The notes below the pieces were generated by a model that searched no databases, was not told the DNA's origin, and worked only from the letters and a program-made list of their open reading frames with translations. Positions 1-7,062 of a stretch of 64,000 nucleotides of DNA are shown here, piece by piece (position 1 is the first letter of the stretch; the number at the start of each line of letters is the position of its first letter). The stretch is from contig JAEXOR010000059.1 of NCBI GenBank assembly GCA_023439185.1, positions 47,739 through 111,738 on the forward strand, in the 5' to 3' direction. The stretch is from Bacillota bacterium (GTDB lineage Bacteria > Bacillota > Desulfotomaculia > Desulfotomaculales > Desulfallaceae). A program made the position numbers and the translations under genes.

Positions 1-378
1 AGCAAGATATAAAACACCTAGTTTTGAAATCATTTGGCAAAAAGCTATGCTATACAGAACCGCTACAGTTACGTATATATACATATACGTTTTTCTTTTA
101 GGCAAGAAGTAAAAATACATAATAAAAAATATTGACCATGCGACAGGCGCTAAAAAATGTATTCCGAATAAGCCAAATGGCCCGTAATTTATGTATCCAA
201 ATTCACGAAAAAAGTTTGTAACCAAAACAAGCAGAATATCAAAAACTGCCCCAAAAATAATTCCATAAATTGACAAGCGCCGGATTTTACTTCTGGGTAC
301 AGTAGCGATTAAAATTAATGCAAATATTGTTGTGTATATAAAAGGGATAAATTGAATCGGCATTATTTTTTGTCCCAT
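1..378 (-). CDS. Integral membrane protein, C-terminus outside window
   Basis: An open frame of 126 codons runs off the left edge without a stop. It starts at an ATG at 378; a second in-frame ATG lies at 363. The sequence is strongly hydrophobic, with about four predicted membrane segments (near residues 8-25, 38-55, 75-95 and 100-118) separated by short basic or aromatic loops. It resembles small polytopic membrane proteins of unknown function common in spore-forming Firmicutes, but I cannot name a family with confidence. No clear ribosome binding site is visible upstream of either ATG. It is followed upstream by the terminator of the amidase gene, so it is probably a separate transcription unit. 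Confidence 0.6.
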   Translation of the reverse strand, partial: MGQKIMPIQFIPFIYTTIFALILIATVPRSKIRRLSIYGIIFGAVFDILLVLVTNFFREFGYINYGPFGLFGIHFLAPVAWSIFFIMYFYFLPKRKTYMYIYVTVAVLYSIAFCQMISKLGVLYLA

Positions 379-461
379 TTTTTTTATTTAGAGTAATTAA
401 TACCCTTGGAATAGCAATTCTATACCGCTCCAATCATCAAGATAGGTGAGCTTCATAAAAT

Positions 462-494
462 GAAAAAGCCCGCAACCCGTTACAAGCTGCAGGC
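462..494 (-). terminator. Rho-independent terminator of amidase gene
   Basis: On the minus strand a GCCTGC/GCGGGC stem (one G-T pair) is followed by a short T-rich stretch, nine bases beyond the amidase stop codon. Confidence 0.6.
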
Positions 495-502
495 ATTTTA
501 AC

Positions 503-1861
503 TTATCTACCTTGATAATTCATTATCCCATCAACTATACCGCGAACAATATTCTCTTGATTTTCCGGGTCCCAAAGAAAAGCTTCTTCCCGGGGGTTGC
601 TGATAAACCCTGTCTCAATGAGGATGCCGGGCATTAGAGTATTTTTTATGACATAAAAACCCGCTTCTTTTACTTTTCTGTTGACCTGTCCCGTTTGCCT
701 GAGTATTGAATCCAATACATTCTGGGCCAGCCTGGGATCTGAACCATAAAATTTGAAGACCTCAAGGCCCTCCACCGAAGAATTGGTCACACTGTTGGCA
801 TGAATACTAATAAAGGCAAAGGCATTGGTACGGTCGGCGATATTTACCCGTTCCTCCAGGGATATATAGCTGTCATCATTTCTGGTTAATATAACCTCGT
901 ATCCTTCGTCTTCCAACGCGGTTTTAAGCTGATTAGTTATATTAAAAACCAGGTCCTTTTCATATTTTCCGGAGGACCCTATGGCACCCACGTCTTTACC
1001 GCCATGACCGGCATCAAGGATTATTAAATTATCGTTTGCAGGCCCGGCTTGTCCACCTGATTCGGTTGGATCGGTTGCTTCACCCGGCTCAGCTGCAGAG
1101 TAATTAACACTGATTAATAATGAATCTTTATTTTTTTCCACCTGATAGTTTATCTCACTGTTTAAATCCAAAACCACACGGGTGGTAGTGCTATTTAACT
1201 GGCCTGCCCTGATAAAAGAAACCACTGGATCATCCAAATTAATTATTTCACCCGCCCGGTTGGCGGTATTTTGTAAATCTATTACCAGACGGTCGGGATT
1301 GCCCAGCTTAAATATTTTGTTTTCTCCGTCTTCAACTTTCAATTCAATTAATAGCTGCAGATCATTTGCCGTAGTTGTTATTTCCCTCAGTGATCGTAAA
1401 TTGTCCGGCCGGCCGGAATCTATCCAGGCGATATCCACTCTTAAACCTGCCGGTGTATTTTTTGCATCCACACGACAGCCCAGTGATTCACTGATGAACC
1501 GCAGCGGCACCATGGTGCGTCCGTTAACCGCCCGGGTGGCCACATCCAGCTGAATTTGATTATTGTTTTTATAAGCCACCTTTTGATTAACGGGCAGTTC
1601 TATCGTTAGCTCTTCCTTTTGGCCAAAAGCAGATTTTAAACTGCTGTCAAACCACACTTCAGCACCCAGTGCCTCAAATATCTGCCGAAATGGCACCAGG
1701 GTCCTGTTGGATGAGGAATCTATTATGGGCTGGGCGTCAAATTCCACCTGCTTTCCATCTACATAAACATAAGTATTACCGCCGGCAAAGGCCTGGGGAA
1801 CCTGCAGCGCCCAAAAGGCTATAAACGTGAACAACAGTAGTAGTTTTTTATAACGCAACAT
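503..1861 (-). CDS. N-acetylmuramoyl-L-alanine amidase with stalk and AMIN domains
   Basis: A secreted cell-wall hydrolase of 452 residues that cleaves the bond between muramic acid and the stem peptide. The ATG at 1861 is preferred over one 14 codons upstream because GGAGG lies directly before it and a signal peptide follows (basic start, leucine-rich core, cleavage near AFA-GG). Domains in order: a copper-amine-oxidase-N type stalk domain (about residues 25-140, with the repeated VPLRFI-type motif), an AMIN domain (about 155-260), a short linker rich in E, P and G, and a C-terminal Amidase_3 domain (about 280-452). Zinc-site motifs are present: DAGHGGKD, a glutamate after the EDEGYEV segment, ISIHAN, and the catalytic ETGFISN. 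Length and domain order are those of clostridial sporulation or daughter-cell-separation amidases. Single-gene unit with its own terminator. Confidence 0.93.
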   Translation of the reverse strand: MLRYKKLLLLFTFIAFWALQVPQAFAGGNTYVYVDGKQVEFDAQPIIDSSSNRTLVPFRQIFEALGAEVWFDSSLKSAFGQKEELTIELPVNQKVAYKNNNQIQLDVATRAVNGRTMVPLRFISESLGCRVDAKNTPAGLRVDIAWIDSGRPDNLRSLREITTTANDLQLLIELKVEDGENKIFKLGNPDRLVIDLQNTANRAGEIINLDDPVVSFIRAGQLNSTTTRVVLDLNSEINYQVEKNKDSLLISVNYSAAEPGEATDPTESGGQAGPANDNLIILDAGHGGKDVGAIGSSGKYEKDLVFNITNQLKTALEDEGYEVILTRNDDSYISLEERVNIADRTNAFAFISIHANSVTNSSVEGLEVFKFYGSDPRLAQNVLDSILRQTGQVNRKVKEAGFYVIKNTLMPGILIETGFISNPREEAFLWDPENQENIVRGIVDGIMNYQGR

Positions 1862-2002
1862 TTTCCTCCCTTCGAAAAAATATATAGATTTCCCCCAAAT
1901 CACAGGCTATATTGGCAGCATAACCAATATCTATATTATATACGTGCATAATCCTGTTTTTGTTCCGTAATTCTCGAATAATTTTATTACATTTTTTTGT
2001 GT

Positions 2003-2125
2003 TTACACCAAATATTCCACCTTGGCGCCGGGAAAATGCTTATCCAGCTCCCGGCGGAGCAGCTCATCCATCTCCTCAAGTGTCGACTTTAGATAAACGT
2101 ACTTGCCGTAATCCTTAAGCCACAA
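2003..2125 (-). pseudogene. Short orphan reading frame, possible gene remnant
   Basis: A 40-codon frame (TTG at 2125, stop at 2003) with composition like real protein: charged, helical, ending in a DKHFPGAKVEYLV-type sequence. The frame stays open without an ATG back to about 2197, through a terminator hairpin, and no ribosome binding site is visible. I read it as the tail of a decayed gene rather than an expressed one, although a leaderless or TTG-started peptide cannot be excluded. The rest of the 1862-2215 stretch holds no recognisable gene. Confidence 0.3.
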
Positions 2126-2166
2126 TAAAAACCCCGCAATTTTTTTTGCTAAAAGTTTGCGGGGTT
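2124..2166 (-). terminator. Rho-independent terminator
   Basis: A perfect 8-bp stem (CCCCGCAA at 2132-2139 with TTGCGGGG at 2157-2164) is followed on the minus strand by TTTTTATT. It lies downstream of the DUF3231 gene and would end its transcript; the hairpin is also near-symmetrical for the plus strand but has a poorer T tract there. Confidence 0.75.
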
Positions 2167-2215
2167 CATCTATACATCTTATGGATTTACGATTATGTTA
2201 TGATTACCTTGCATA

Positions 2216-2244
2216 GTGTCGGTTCTCACTACTACTGTCAGTAG
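2216..2244 (+). repeat. Left terminal inverted repeat
   Basis: 29 bp, partner of 3146-3174. Begins GTGTCGGTTCTCA and ends ACTGTCAGTAG. Confidence 0.6.
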
Positions 2245-2444
2245 AACAGGTATAGAAGGTCCAGACAAATAACGGCTTTTTCTAATACTACCTTTTAAAA
2301 TTATTATTTTAAATTCTCAGAGCCACTGTCGGTAAACCCTATAATTTTCGTTTCAACTGTCAGTGAAATTGTAGCAAAGTTATAGGGCAACTTAGTGCGT
2401 AGAATGTTTAAAATGCGCAATGAGTGGATAATGTGATTTAACTC

Positions 2445-2960
2445 CTAATTTGGCAAGTATCTTGGAGGTATCTCCAACCATCCTTTGGATTTACCATATT
2501 TACAAATATCGTTAAATAAGTCCAATTCTTCCTTGGCAAACCTTATGAACATATCTCTTAATGCATCATTTGTTGTTACAGACCTGACAGTACGAACATG
2601 GTTATCTAAAAAAGCTTGGATTCCCGTGAAAATCTGTTTAAACATAAACTGGTCTTCCAGTATTCCAGTGTTAGCAGGAATCTTAACGCTCTTGGGGGGT
2701 CTGTTCGGCAAAGGTATACGATATCGGTTTAGCTCTTTCTCCATTATATTGACTTCTTTCTCCAAAGTTTTATTTAAACCCCTTTGCAACAGTAATTTAA
2801 AATCCTGGTCGTGGCCGAAGTTTTGATATATTTGTGTATTTTCAATTATATCGTAACGTGATACCAGCATATCCCATAACAAAAATGCTTCTCCACTATC
2901 TAAAGAAGGACTTTGAGCTGTTTCTGCCCTACCGATATGAAAATTGCCAACTTGAACCAT
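2445..2960 (-). CDS. DUF3231 / CotF-like ferritin-fold protein
   Basis: A 171-residue, mostly helical cytoplasmic protein. The ATG at 2960 is chosen over one at 2978 because GGGAGG lies seven bases before it. Sequence features (WDMLVSRYDII, the IPLPNRPPK linker, a helical pair before and after it) match the DUF3231 family, which has a ferritin-like four-helix fold related to the spore coat protein CotF. Proteins of this family in Bacilli and Clostridia are usually spore-associated, function unknown. Only one of the two usual DUF3231 repeats appears to be present. The gene sits alone between IS21-like inverted repeats, so it may travel as cargo. Its transcript would end at the hairpin at 2124-2166. 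Confidence 0.75.
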   Translation of the reverse strand: MVQVGNFHIGRAETAQSPSLDSGEAFLLWDMLVSRYDIIENTQIYQNFGHDQDFKLLLQRGLNKTLEKEVNIMEKELNRYRIPLPNRPPKSVKIPANTGILEDQFMFKQIFTGIQAFLDNHVRTVRSVTTNDALRDMFIRFAKEELDLFNDICKYGKSKGWLEIPPRYLPN

Positions 2961-3071
2961 TAGAGTTCCTCCCAACAATAAGTGCTGTCTACAAGGTTAT
3001 TGTTTCCACTAAGTTTGTGTTTATTATGGATAATTTAAAAGTAGATTTGATGAACATAACAAAGATTAAGC

Positions 3072-3115
3072 GCAACAAAAACCCCATTCAAACAGAATTA
3101 GTTGAATGGGGTTTA
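3072..3115 (-). terminator. Rho-independent terminator downstream of glmS
   Basis: A 12-bp perfect stem (3080-3091 with 3102-3113, loop of 10) followed on the minus strand by TTTTTGTTG. It lies about 105 bp beyond the glmS stop. Confidence 0.8.
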
Positions 3116-3145
3116 TTGGTACGTTACTGACAGTTGTTGTGGGAC

Positions 3146-3174
3146 CTACTGACAGTTGTTATGAGAAACGACAC
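3146..3174 (-). repeat. Right terminal inverted repeat
   Basis: 29 bp, inverted partner of 2216-2244; another ACTGTCAGTA copy lies just inside it at about 3123-3134. Confidence 0.6.
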
Positions 3175-3219
3175 ATAACCTGTTGGTTAATTAACTAGAC
3201 CATAATTTCCCAAGCAAAC

Positions 3220-5049
3220 CTACTCCACCGTCACTGACTTTGCCAAATTCCTCGGTTGGTCCACGTCGCAGCCCCGGGCTACGGCCATGTGGTAGGCCAG
3301 CAACTGCAGGGGCACCACTGCCAGCACCGGGGTCAGCGCCGGGTGGGTCTGCGGAATGTAGATCACTTCGTCGGCCACTTTTTCCACTTCGTCCAGGGTA
3401 TGCGGCGCCAAGGCCAATACAGTGGCTTCCCGGGCCTTTACTTCTTTGATGTTGCTGACGGTTTTTTCGAACAGGGTCTCCTGGGTAGTCAGGGCCACCA
3501 CGGGTACGCCCTCCTCAATCAGGGCCAGGGTGCCGTGCTTCAGTTCACCGGCGGCGTAAGCCTCGGCGTGGATGTAGGAGATTTCCTTCAGCTTCAGAGA
3601 GCCTTCCATGGCCACGGCATAGTCCACGCCCCGGCCGATAAAGAAAAAGCTGGGGCATTCCGCGTGCCGGCGCACGAAGTCCTTGATGGACTTGCCGTTG
3701 TCCAGCACCGCGCTTACTTTTTCCGGCAGTTTCCTTAGCTCGCCCACGATGCGGGCGGTTTCCTCCGCCGACAATGTGCCGCGCTTTTGAGCCAGGTACA
3801 GCCCCAGCAGGTACATGCAGATCAATTGGGTGGAATAAGCCTTGGTGGAAGCCACCGCTATTTCCGGGCCGGCGTGGGTATAGATCACGTCGTCGGCCTC
3901 CCGGGCCACCGAGCTGTCCACCACGTTGGTCACCGCCACCACCCGGGCGCCCTTGCGCCGGGCTTCCCGCAGCGCCGCCAGGGTGTCGGCGGTTTCGCCG
4001 CTCTGGCTGATCACTATCACCAGGGTTTGGTCGTCCACCAGGGGGTTCCGGTACCGGAACTCCGAGGCGATGTCCACCTCCACCGGCAGCCGGGCCAGGT
4101 TTTCAATGATGTATTTCCCCACCACGCCGGCGTGGTACGCGGTGCCGCAGGCGGTAATGAAGATTTTGTTGATGTCCTTGAGCTGTTGATCGGGGATATT
4201 CAGTTCATCCAGCACCACGCCGCTGCCGTCCGGGGCGATGCGCCCGCCCAGGGTTTCCCTCAGCGCCCGGGGCTGCTCGTGAATTTCCTTGAGCATGAAG
4301 TGGGCGTAGCCTTCTTTTTCGGCCTGGGCGGCTTCCCACTTGACGGTAAAGATTTGCTTATCCACCCGGCTGCCGCCGCGGTCCAGCACTTCCACTTTCT
4401 TGCGGGTCAGCACGGCAAATTCGCCGTCTTCCAGGATATAGGTACGCCGGGTGTGGGCCAAAAGGGCCGGGATGTCCGAAGCCAGGAAGTTTTCCCCCTC
4501 GCCCAGACCCACCACCAGCGGGCTGTCCTGGCGGGCGGCCACCAGGCGGTCCGGTTCGTCCAAGGCCAGCGCCACGGCGGCGAAGGAACCGTCCACTTTT
4601 TTGGCTACCTGCAGCATGGTTTCCACCAGGTCGCCGTTGTACAGTTCCTCCACCAGATGCGGCAGCACTTCGGTGTCCGTTTCCGAGCGAAACTGGTGTC
4701 CCTTGGAAATCAGCCATTCCCGCAGGGAGATGTAGTTTTCAATGATCCCGTTGTGCACCACCGCGAAGCGGCCGGAACAGTCCAGGTGCGGGTGGGCGTT
4801 CCTGTCGCTGGGGCGCCCGTGGGTGGCCCAGCGGGTGTGCCCGATGCCCACCGTGGACAGGGGGATGGAGTCCTCCAGTTTTTCGCGCAGGTTGACCAGC
4901 TTGCCCGCTTTCTTATCCAGCCTGATGGCGTTGTTTTCAATAACGGCGACTCCGGCGGAGTCGTAGCCGCGGTATTCCAGGCGCCGCAGTCCTTCCAGCA
5001 GGATGGGCGCGGCCTGGCGCTTGCCCAGGTAACCGACTATTCCACACAT
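3220..5049 (-). CDS. glmS: Glutamine--fructose-6-phosphate aminotransferase (isomerizing)
   Basis: Makes glucosamine-6-phosphate from fructose-6-phosphate and glutamine, the first committed step to UDP-GlcNAc and peptidoglycan. 609 residues, the usual length. The N-terminal Ntn glutaminase domain starts MCGIVGYLG with the nucleophile Cys2 (Met removed), followed by HTRWATHG and HNGIIEN. Two SIS domains follow (about 285-425 and 455-600; TACGTAYHAG, SQSGETADT, ISYIHAEAYAAGELKHG). The C-terminus PRNLAKSVTVE is the canonical catalytic tail. GGAGG precedes the ATG by nine bases. The 5' leader carries a glmS ribozyme, so expression is expected to fall when glucosamine-6-phosphate accumulates. glmM lies upstream on the same strand. 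Confidence 0.98.
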   Translation of the reverse strand: MCGIVGYLGKRQAAPILLEGLRRLEYRGYDSAGVAVIENNAIRLDKKAGKLVNLREKLEDSIPLSTVGIGHTRWATHGRPSDRNAHPHLDCSGRFAVVHNGIIENYISLREWLISKGHQFRSETDTEVLPHLVEELYNGDLVETMLQVAKKVDGSFAAVALALDEPDRLVAARQDSPLVVGLGEGENFLASDIPALLAHTRRTYILEDGEFAVLTRKKVEVLDRGGSRVDKQIFTVKWEAAQAEKEGYAHFMLKEIHEQPRALRETLGGRIAPDGSGVVLDELNIPDQQLKDINKIFITACGTAYHAGVVGKYIIENLARLPVEVDIASEFRYRNPLVDDQTLVIVISQSGETADTLAALREARRKGARVVAVTNVVDSSVAREADDVIYTHAGPEIAVASTKAYSTQLICMYLLGLYLAQKRGTLSAEETARIVGELRKLPEKVSAVLDNGKSIKDFVRRHAECPSFFFIGRGVDYAVAMEGSLKLKEISYIHAEAYAAGELKHGTLALIEEGVPVVALTTQETLFEKTVSNIKEVKAREATVLALAPHTLDEVEKVADEVIYIPQTHPALTPVLAVVPLQLLAYHMAVARGCDVDQPRNLAKSVTVE

Positions 5050-5100
5050 CTATTAAAACCTCCATCGCATGAAATTTAAGTGAGAGTTCGAGCTTCATTA

Positions 5101-5149
5101 TAAAAAAGGCAATAAAAATACCGTCACCAGAGCATACCTCAATTGACGG
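5101..5149 (-). terminator. Terminator-like hairpin between ribozyme and glmS
   Basis: On the minus strand CCGTCA (5144-5149) pairs with TGACGG (5121-5126), with three further inner pairs across an internal loop, followed by TATTTTTATTGCC and a second T run. It sits after the ribozyme 3' end and before the glmS start, so it would act as a leaky or conditional terminator. Confidence 0.4.
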
Positions 5150-5164
5150 CTTACAAGGTATTAT

Positions 5165-5345
5165 ATGCCGATGATCCGGCCACCCGGCACCCTTTGTCCC
5201 CGCAGTTACCCGCAGGTTTTGTAGTGCCTTTTACGGTCGTGGCCGACCGGGGAGCACCCGCCGAAAACTTCGATTAAACTCCCTTCCTCGTCAACCCGGC
5301 GCTCATTCAGTCGAAATCTGAATGCGCCCGGGTTCTGGCGCTTGA
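5165..5345 (-). ncRNA. glmS ribozyme: glmS self-cleaving ribozyme
   Basis: The leader of glmS read on the minus strand contains the conserved core blocks of the family in order: AGCGCCAGAAC, then TTGACGAGG, TAATCGAA, TTCGGCGG, CTCCCCGGTC, GACCGTAA, then CCTGCGGG and ACAAAGGGT of the peripheral pseudoknot and P4 region. The expected cleavage lies between A at 5342 and G at 5341. In this family glucosamine-6-phosphate acts as coenzyme, cleavage exposes a 5'-hydroxyl end, and the mRNA is degraded. The outer boundaries are approximate. Confidence 0.95.
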
Positions 5346-5412
5346 AAGATTCAGTTTTCAGTTTAGTTCCCGCCGTTCCCCCGGCGGGCGTCGTTCACCT
5401 CCCCAACAGTTG

Positions 5413-6744
5413 TTACAGACTCCGCACCAACTCGACCAGTTCCGACACCACCTGCCGCATTTGGCCCTCATCCCGGCATTCGGCCATTACCCGAACCAGG
5501 GATTCGGTGCCCGAGGGGCGCACCAGCACGCGGCCCTGGCCGTCCAGACGTTTTTCAGTTTCCTTGATGGCCCGGGCCAGTTCCGGGCTGGACATAACCC
5601 GGTGCTTATCGGCCACTTTCACGTTTTCCAGCAGCTGGGGCAGCCGCTCCATTTGTGCCGCCAGTTCCGCCAGGCTGCGCCCGGTGGAACGCACCACCGC
5701 CAGAAGCTGCAGGGCGGAAAGAATGCCGTCGCCGGTGGGGCTGTGGTCCAGGTACAGAATATGACCGGACTGTTCCCCGCCAAAGGCGGCGCCGGTGCGC
5801 AACAGTTCCTCCAGCACGTAGCGGTCGCCCACCGCAGTTTGGGCCACTTCGATGCCCGCTTCCCGCATGGCGATATGCAGACCCATATTGCTCATCACGG
5901 TGACCACCACGGTGTTCCTGGGCAGCCGGCCTTGCGCTTTCAGGTGCCGGGCGCACATGACCATAATCTGGTCGCCGTCCACCAACTCACCCCGGTGGTC
6001 CACGGCGATCAGCCGGTCGGCGTCTCCGTCGTGGGCCAGGCCCAGGTGGGCTCCGGCACTGATCACTGTTTGCCGCAGGTCGTCGGGATGGGTGGAGCCG
6101 CAGCCGCTGTTGATGTTCACCCCGTCCGGGGTATTGAACACCGGCACCACGTCGGCGCCCAGTTCCGCCAACACCCGGGGGGCCACCCGGTAAGCCGCGC
6201 CGTTGGCGCAGTCCACCACCACTTTCAGGCCTTTCAAGTCCACGTTTATTGTTTGCTTCAGCAGGGCAATGTAGCGGTCGTCGGCGTCCGGCAACTTATT
6301 AATGCGGCCTACGCCCGCACCCACCGGGGTGGGTACTTCGTGGTTGGGGTCGGCCAGCATTTCCTCGATCAGCCGCTCCTTGTCGTCGGACAGTTTGAAA
6401 CCGCTGGGACCGAAGAATTTAATGCCGTTGTCTTCCACCGGGTTATGGGAGGCCGATATGACCACGCCCCCGTTGGCGCCCAAACTTCTGGTGAGCAATG
6501 CCACCGCCGGGGTGGGTATAATATCCGCGTTCAGCACATCCACACCGGCGGAGCAAATACCGGCGGACAGGGCGGCCTGCAGCATGTCCCCGGAAACCCG
6601 GGTGTCCCGGCCCACCACCATCCGGCCGCCGCCGCTTCCGGCCATCACGTAAGCCCCGGCCCGGCCCAGCTTGAATGCCAGATCCGGAGTCAGATCGCGA
6701 TTAGCCACGCCGCGCACGCCGTCAGTGCCGAATAACCGTGCCAT
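5413..6744 (-). CDS. glmM: Phosphoglucosamine mutase
   Basis: Interconverts glucosamine-6-phosphate and glucosamine-1-phosphate, the step after GlmS in UDP-GlcNAc synthesis. 443 residues, full length. Start MARLFGTDGVRGVAN is typical. The phosphoserine loop reads VISASHNP (about residue 100), the metal-binding loop DGDADR is at about 240, the sugar-binding GEQSGH at about 325, and the phosphate-binding RPSGTESLVRVMAE near the C-terminus. GGGAGG precedes the ATG. In many Firmicutes glmM directly follows cdaA-cdaR; here those genes lie 3 kb upstream, separated by an FGGY kinase and a toxin-antitoxin pair, and glmM has its own strong promoter. Confidence 0.97.
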   Translation of the reverse strand: MARLFGTDGVRGVANRDLTPDLAFKLGRAGAYVMAGSGGGRMVVGRDTRVSGDMLQAALSAGICSAGVDVLNADIIPTPAVALLTRSLGANGGVVISASHNPVEDNGIKFFGPSGFKLSDDKERLIEEMLADPNHEVPTPVGAGVGRINKLPDADDRYIALLKQTINVDLKGLKVVVDCANGAAYRVAPRVLAELGADVVPVFNTPDGVNINSGCGSTHPDDLRQTVISAGAHLGLAHDGDADRLIAVDHRGELVDGDQIMVMCARHLKAQGRLPRNTVVVTVMSNMGLHIAMREAGIEVAQTAVGDRYVLEELLRTGAAFGGEQSGHILYLDHSPTGDGILSALQLLAVVRSTGRSLAELAAQMERLPQLLENVKVADKHRVMSSPELARAIKETEKRLDGQGRVLVRPSGTESLVRVMAECRDEGQMRQVVSELVELVRSL

Positions 6745-6782
6745 CGATTACACTACCTCCCGCCAAACAATAAACACCCCTA

Positions 6783-6812
6783 ATTATATGCGCTGAAGGG
6801 CAGTGATGTCAA
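6783..6812 (-). promoter_or_regulatory. Consensus sigma-A promoter of glmM
   Basis: Minus strand TTGACA (6807-6812), an 18-base spacer, TATAAT (6783-6788). Both hexamers are perfect. Transcription would start near 6776, about 30 bases before the glmM ATG. Confidence 0.85.
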
Positions 6813-6926
6813 TTTAAGAGGCTGTTCGAAAAGCCCGCGCAGCTTATCGCCGGTGTGTACAATATATAATATGCCGCTTTCTTGTCCGGCGTCAGCACTG
6901 AAATAATGAAAATTCAACACTCTGGC

Positions 6927-6955
6927 TTGAGATTTGTCCCGCCAAAGGTTAAAAT
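6927..6955 (+). promoter_or_regulatory. Sigma-A-type promoter of small membrane peptide
   Basis: TTGAGA (6927-6932), 17-base spacer, TAAAAT (6950-6955); five of six matches in each hexamer. It points at the 27-residue reading frame at 6976. Confidence 0.5.
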
Positions 6956-6975
6956 ACTTGGTGGGGGTGTGTATC

Positions 6976-7059
6976 ATGCCGGAGTGGTTAAGACTGACCT
7001 TCGCGGGTACCTTTTTGGCCATCGCCGCCTTGATTTACTATTTTAAAGTACCGCACTGA
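6976..7059 (+). CDS. Putative 27-residue single-pass membrane peptide
   Basis: The frame reads MPEWLRLTFAGTFLAIAALI and continues to a short YYFKVPH tail. A GGGGGTG ribosome binding site lies six to seven bases before the ATG, and a promoter-like sequence with 17-base spacing ends 20 bases upstream. One membrane segment covers about residues 6-23. I do not recognise a family. It is convergent with the FGGY kinase and divergent from glmM. Function unknown; evidence is the co-occurrence of promoter, Shine-Dalgarno, start and hydrophobic frame. Confidence 0.4.
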   Translation: MPEWLRLTFAGTFLAIAALIYYFKVPH

Positions 7060-7062
7060 CAA

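Larger units (their letters stand above)
2216..3174. mobile_element. IS21-like non-autonomous element carrying a DUF3231 gene
   Basis: The two ends form a 29-bp imperfect inverted repeat (2216-2244 and 3146-3174, about 24 of 29 matching) beginning GTGTCG. Inside both ends the motif ACTGTCAGTA recurs: at about 2235, 2322 (one mismatch), 2349, 3124 and 3148. Multiple short terminal repeats of this kind are typical of IS21-family ends. No istA or istB gene is present; the only cargo is the DUF3231 gene. CATA at 2212-2215 and at 3174-3177 is a candidate 4-bp target duplication, with a one-base ambiguity about the right edge. Confidence 0.5.

Noticed and set aside
2834..3130. 98-codon plus-strand frame within the IS21-like element
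   Set aside because: Overlaps the DUF3231 gene start and a terminator, has no ribosome site and no transposase-like sequence.
3787..6735. Long plus-strand frames opposite glmS and glmM
   Set aside because: Antisense shadows rich in His, Gln and Gly; the minus-strand genes are unambiguous.
6780..7022. 80-codon open frame on the minus strand between glmM and the kinase
   Set aside because: It contains the perfect glmM promoter, has no ribosome site and an atypical protein composition.
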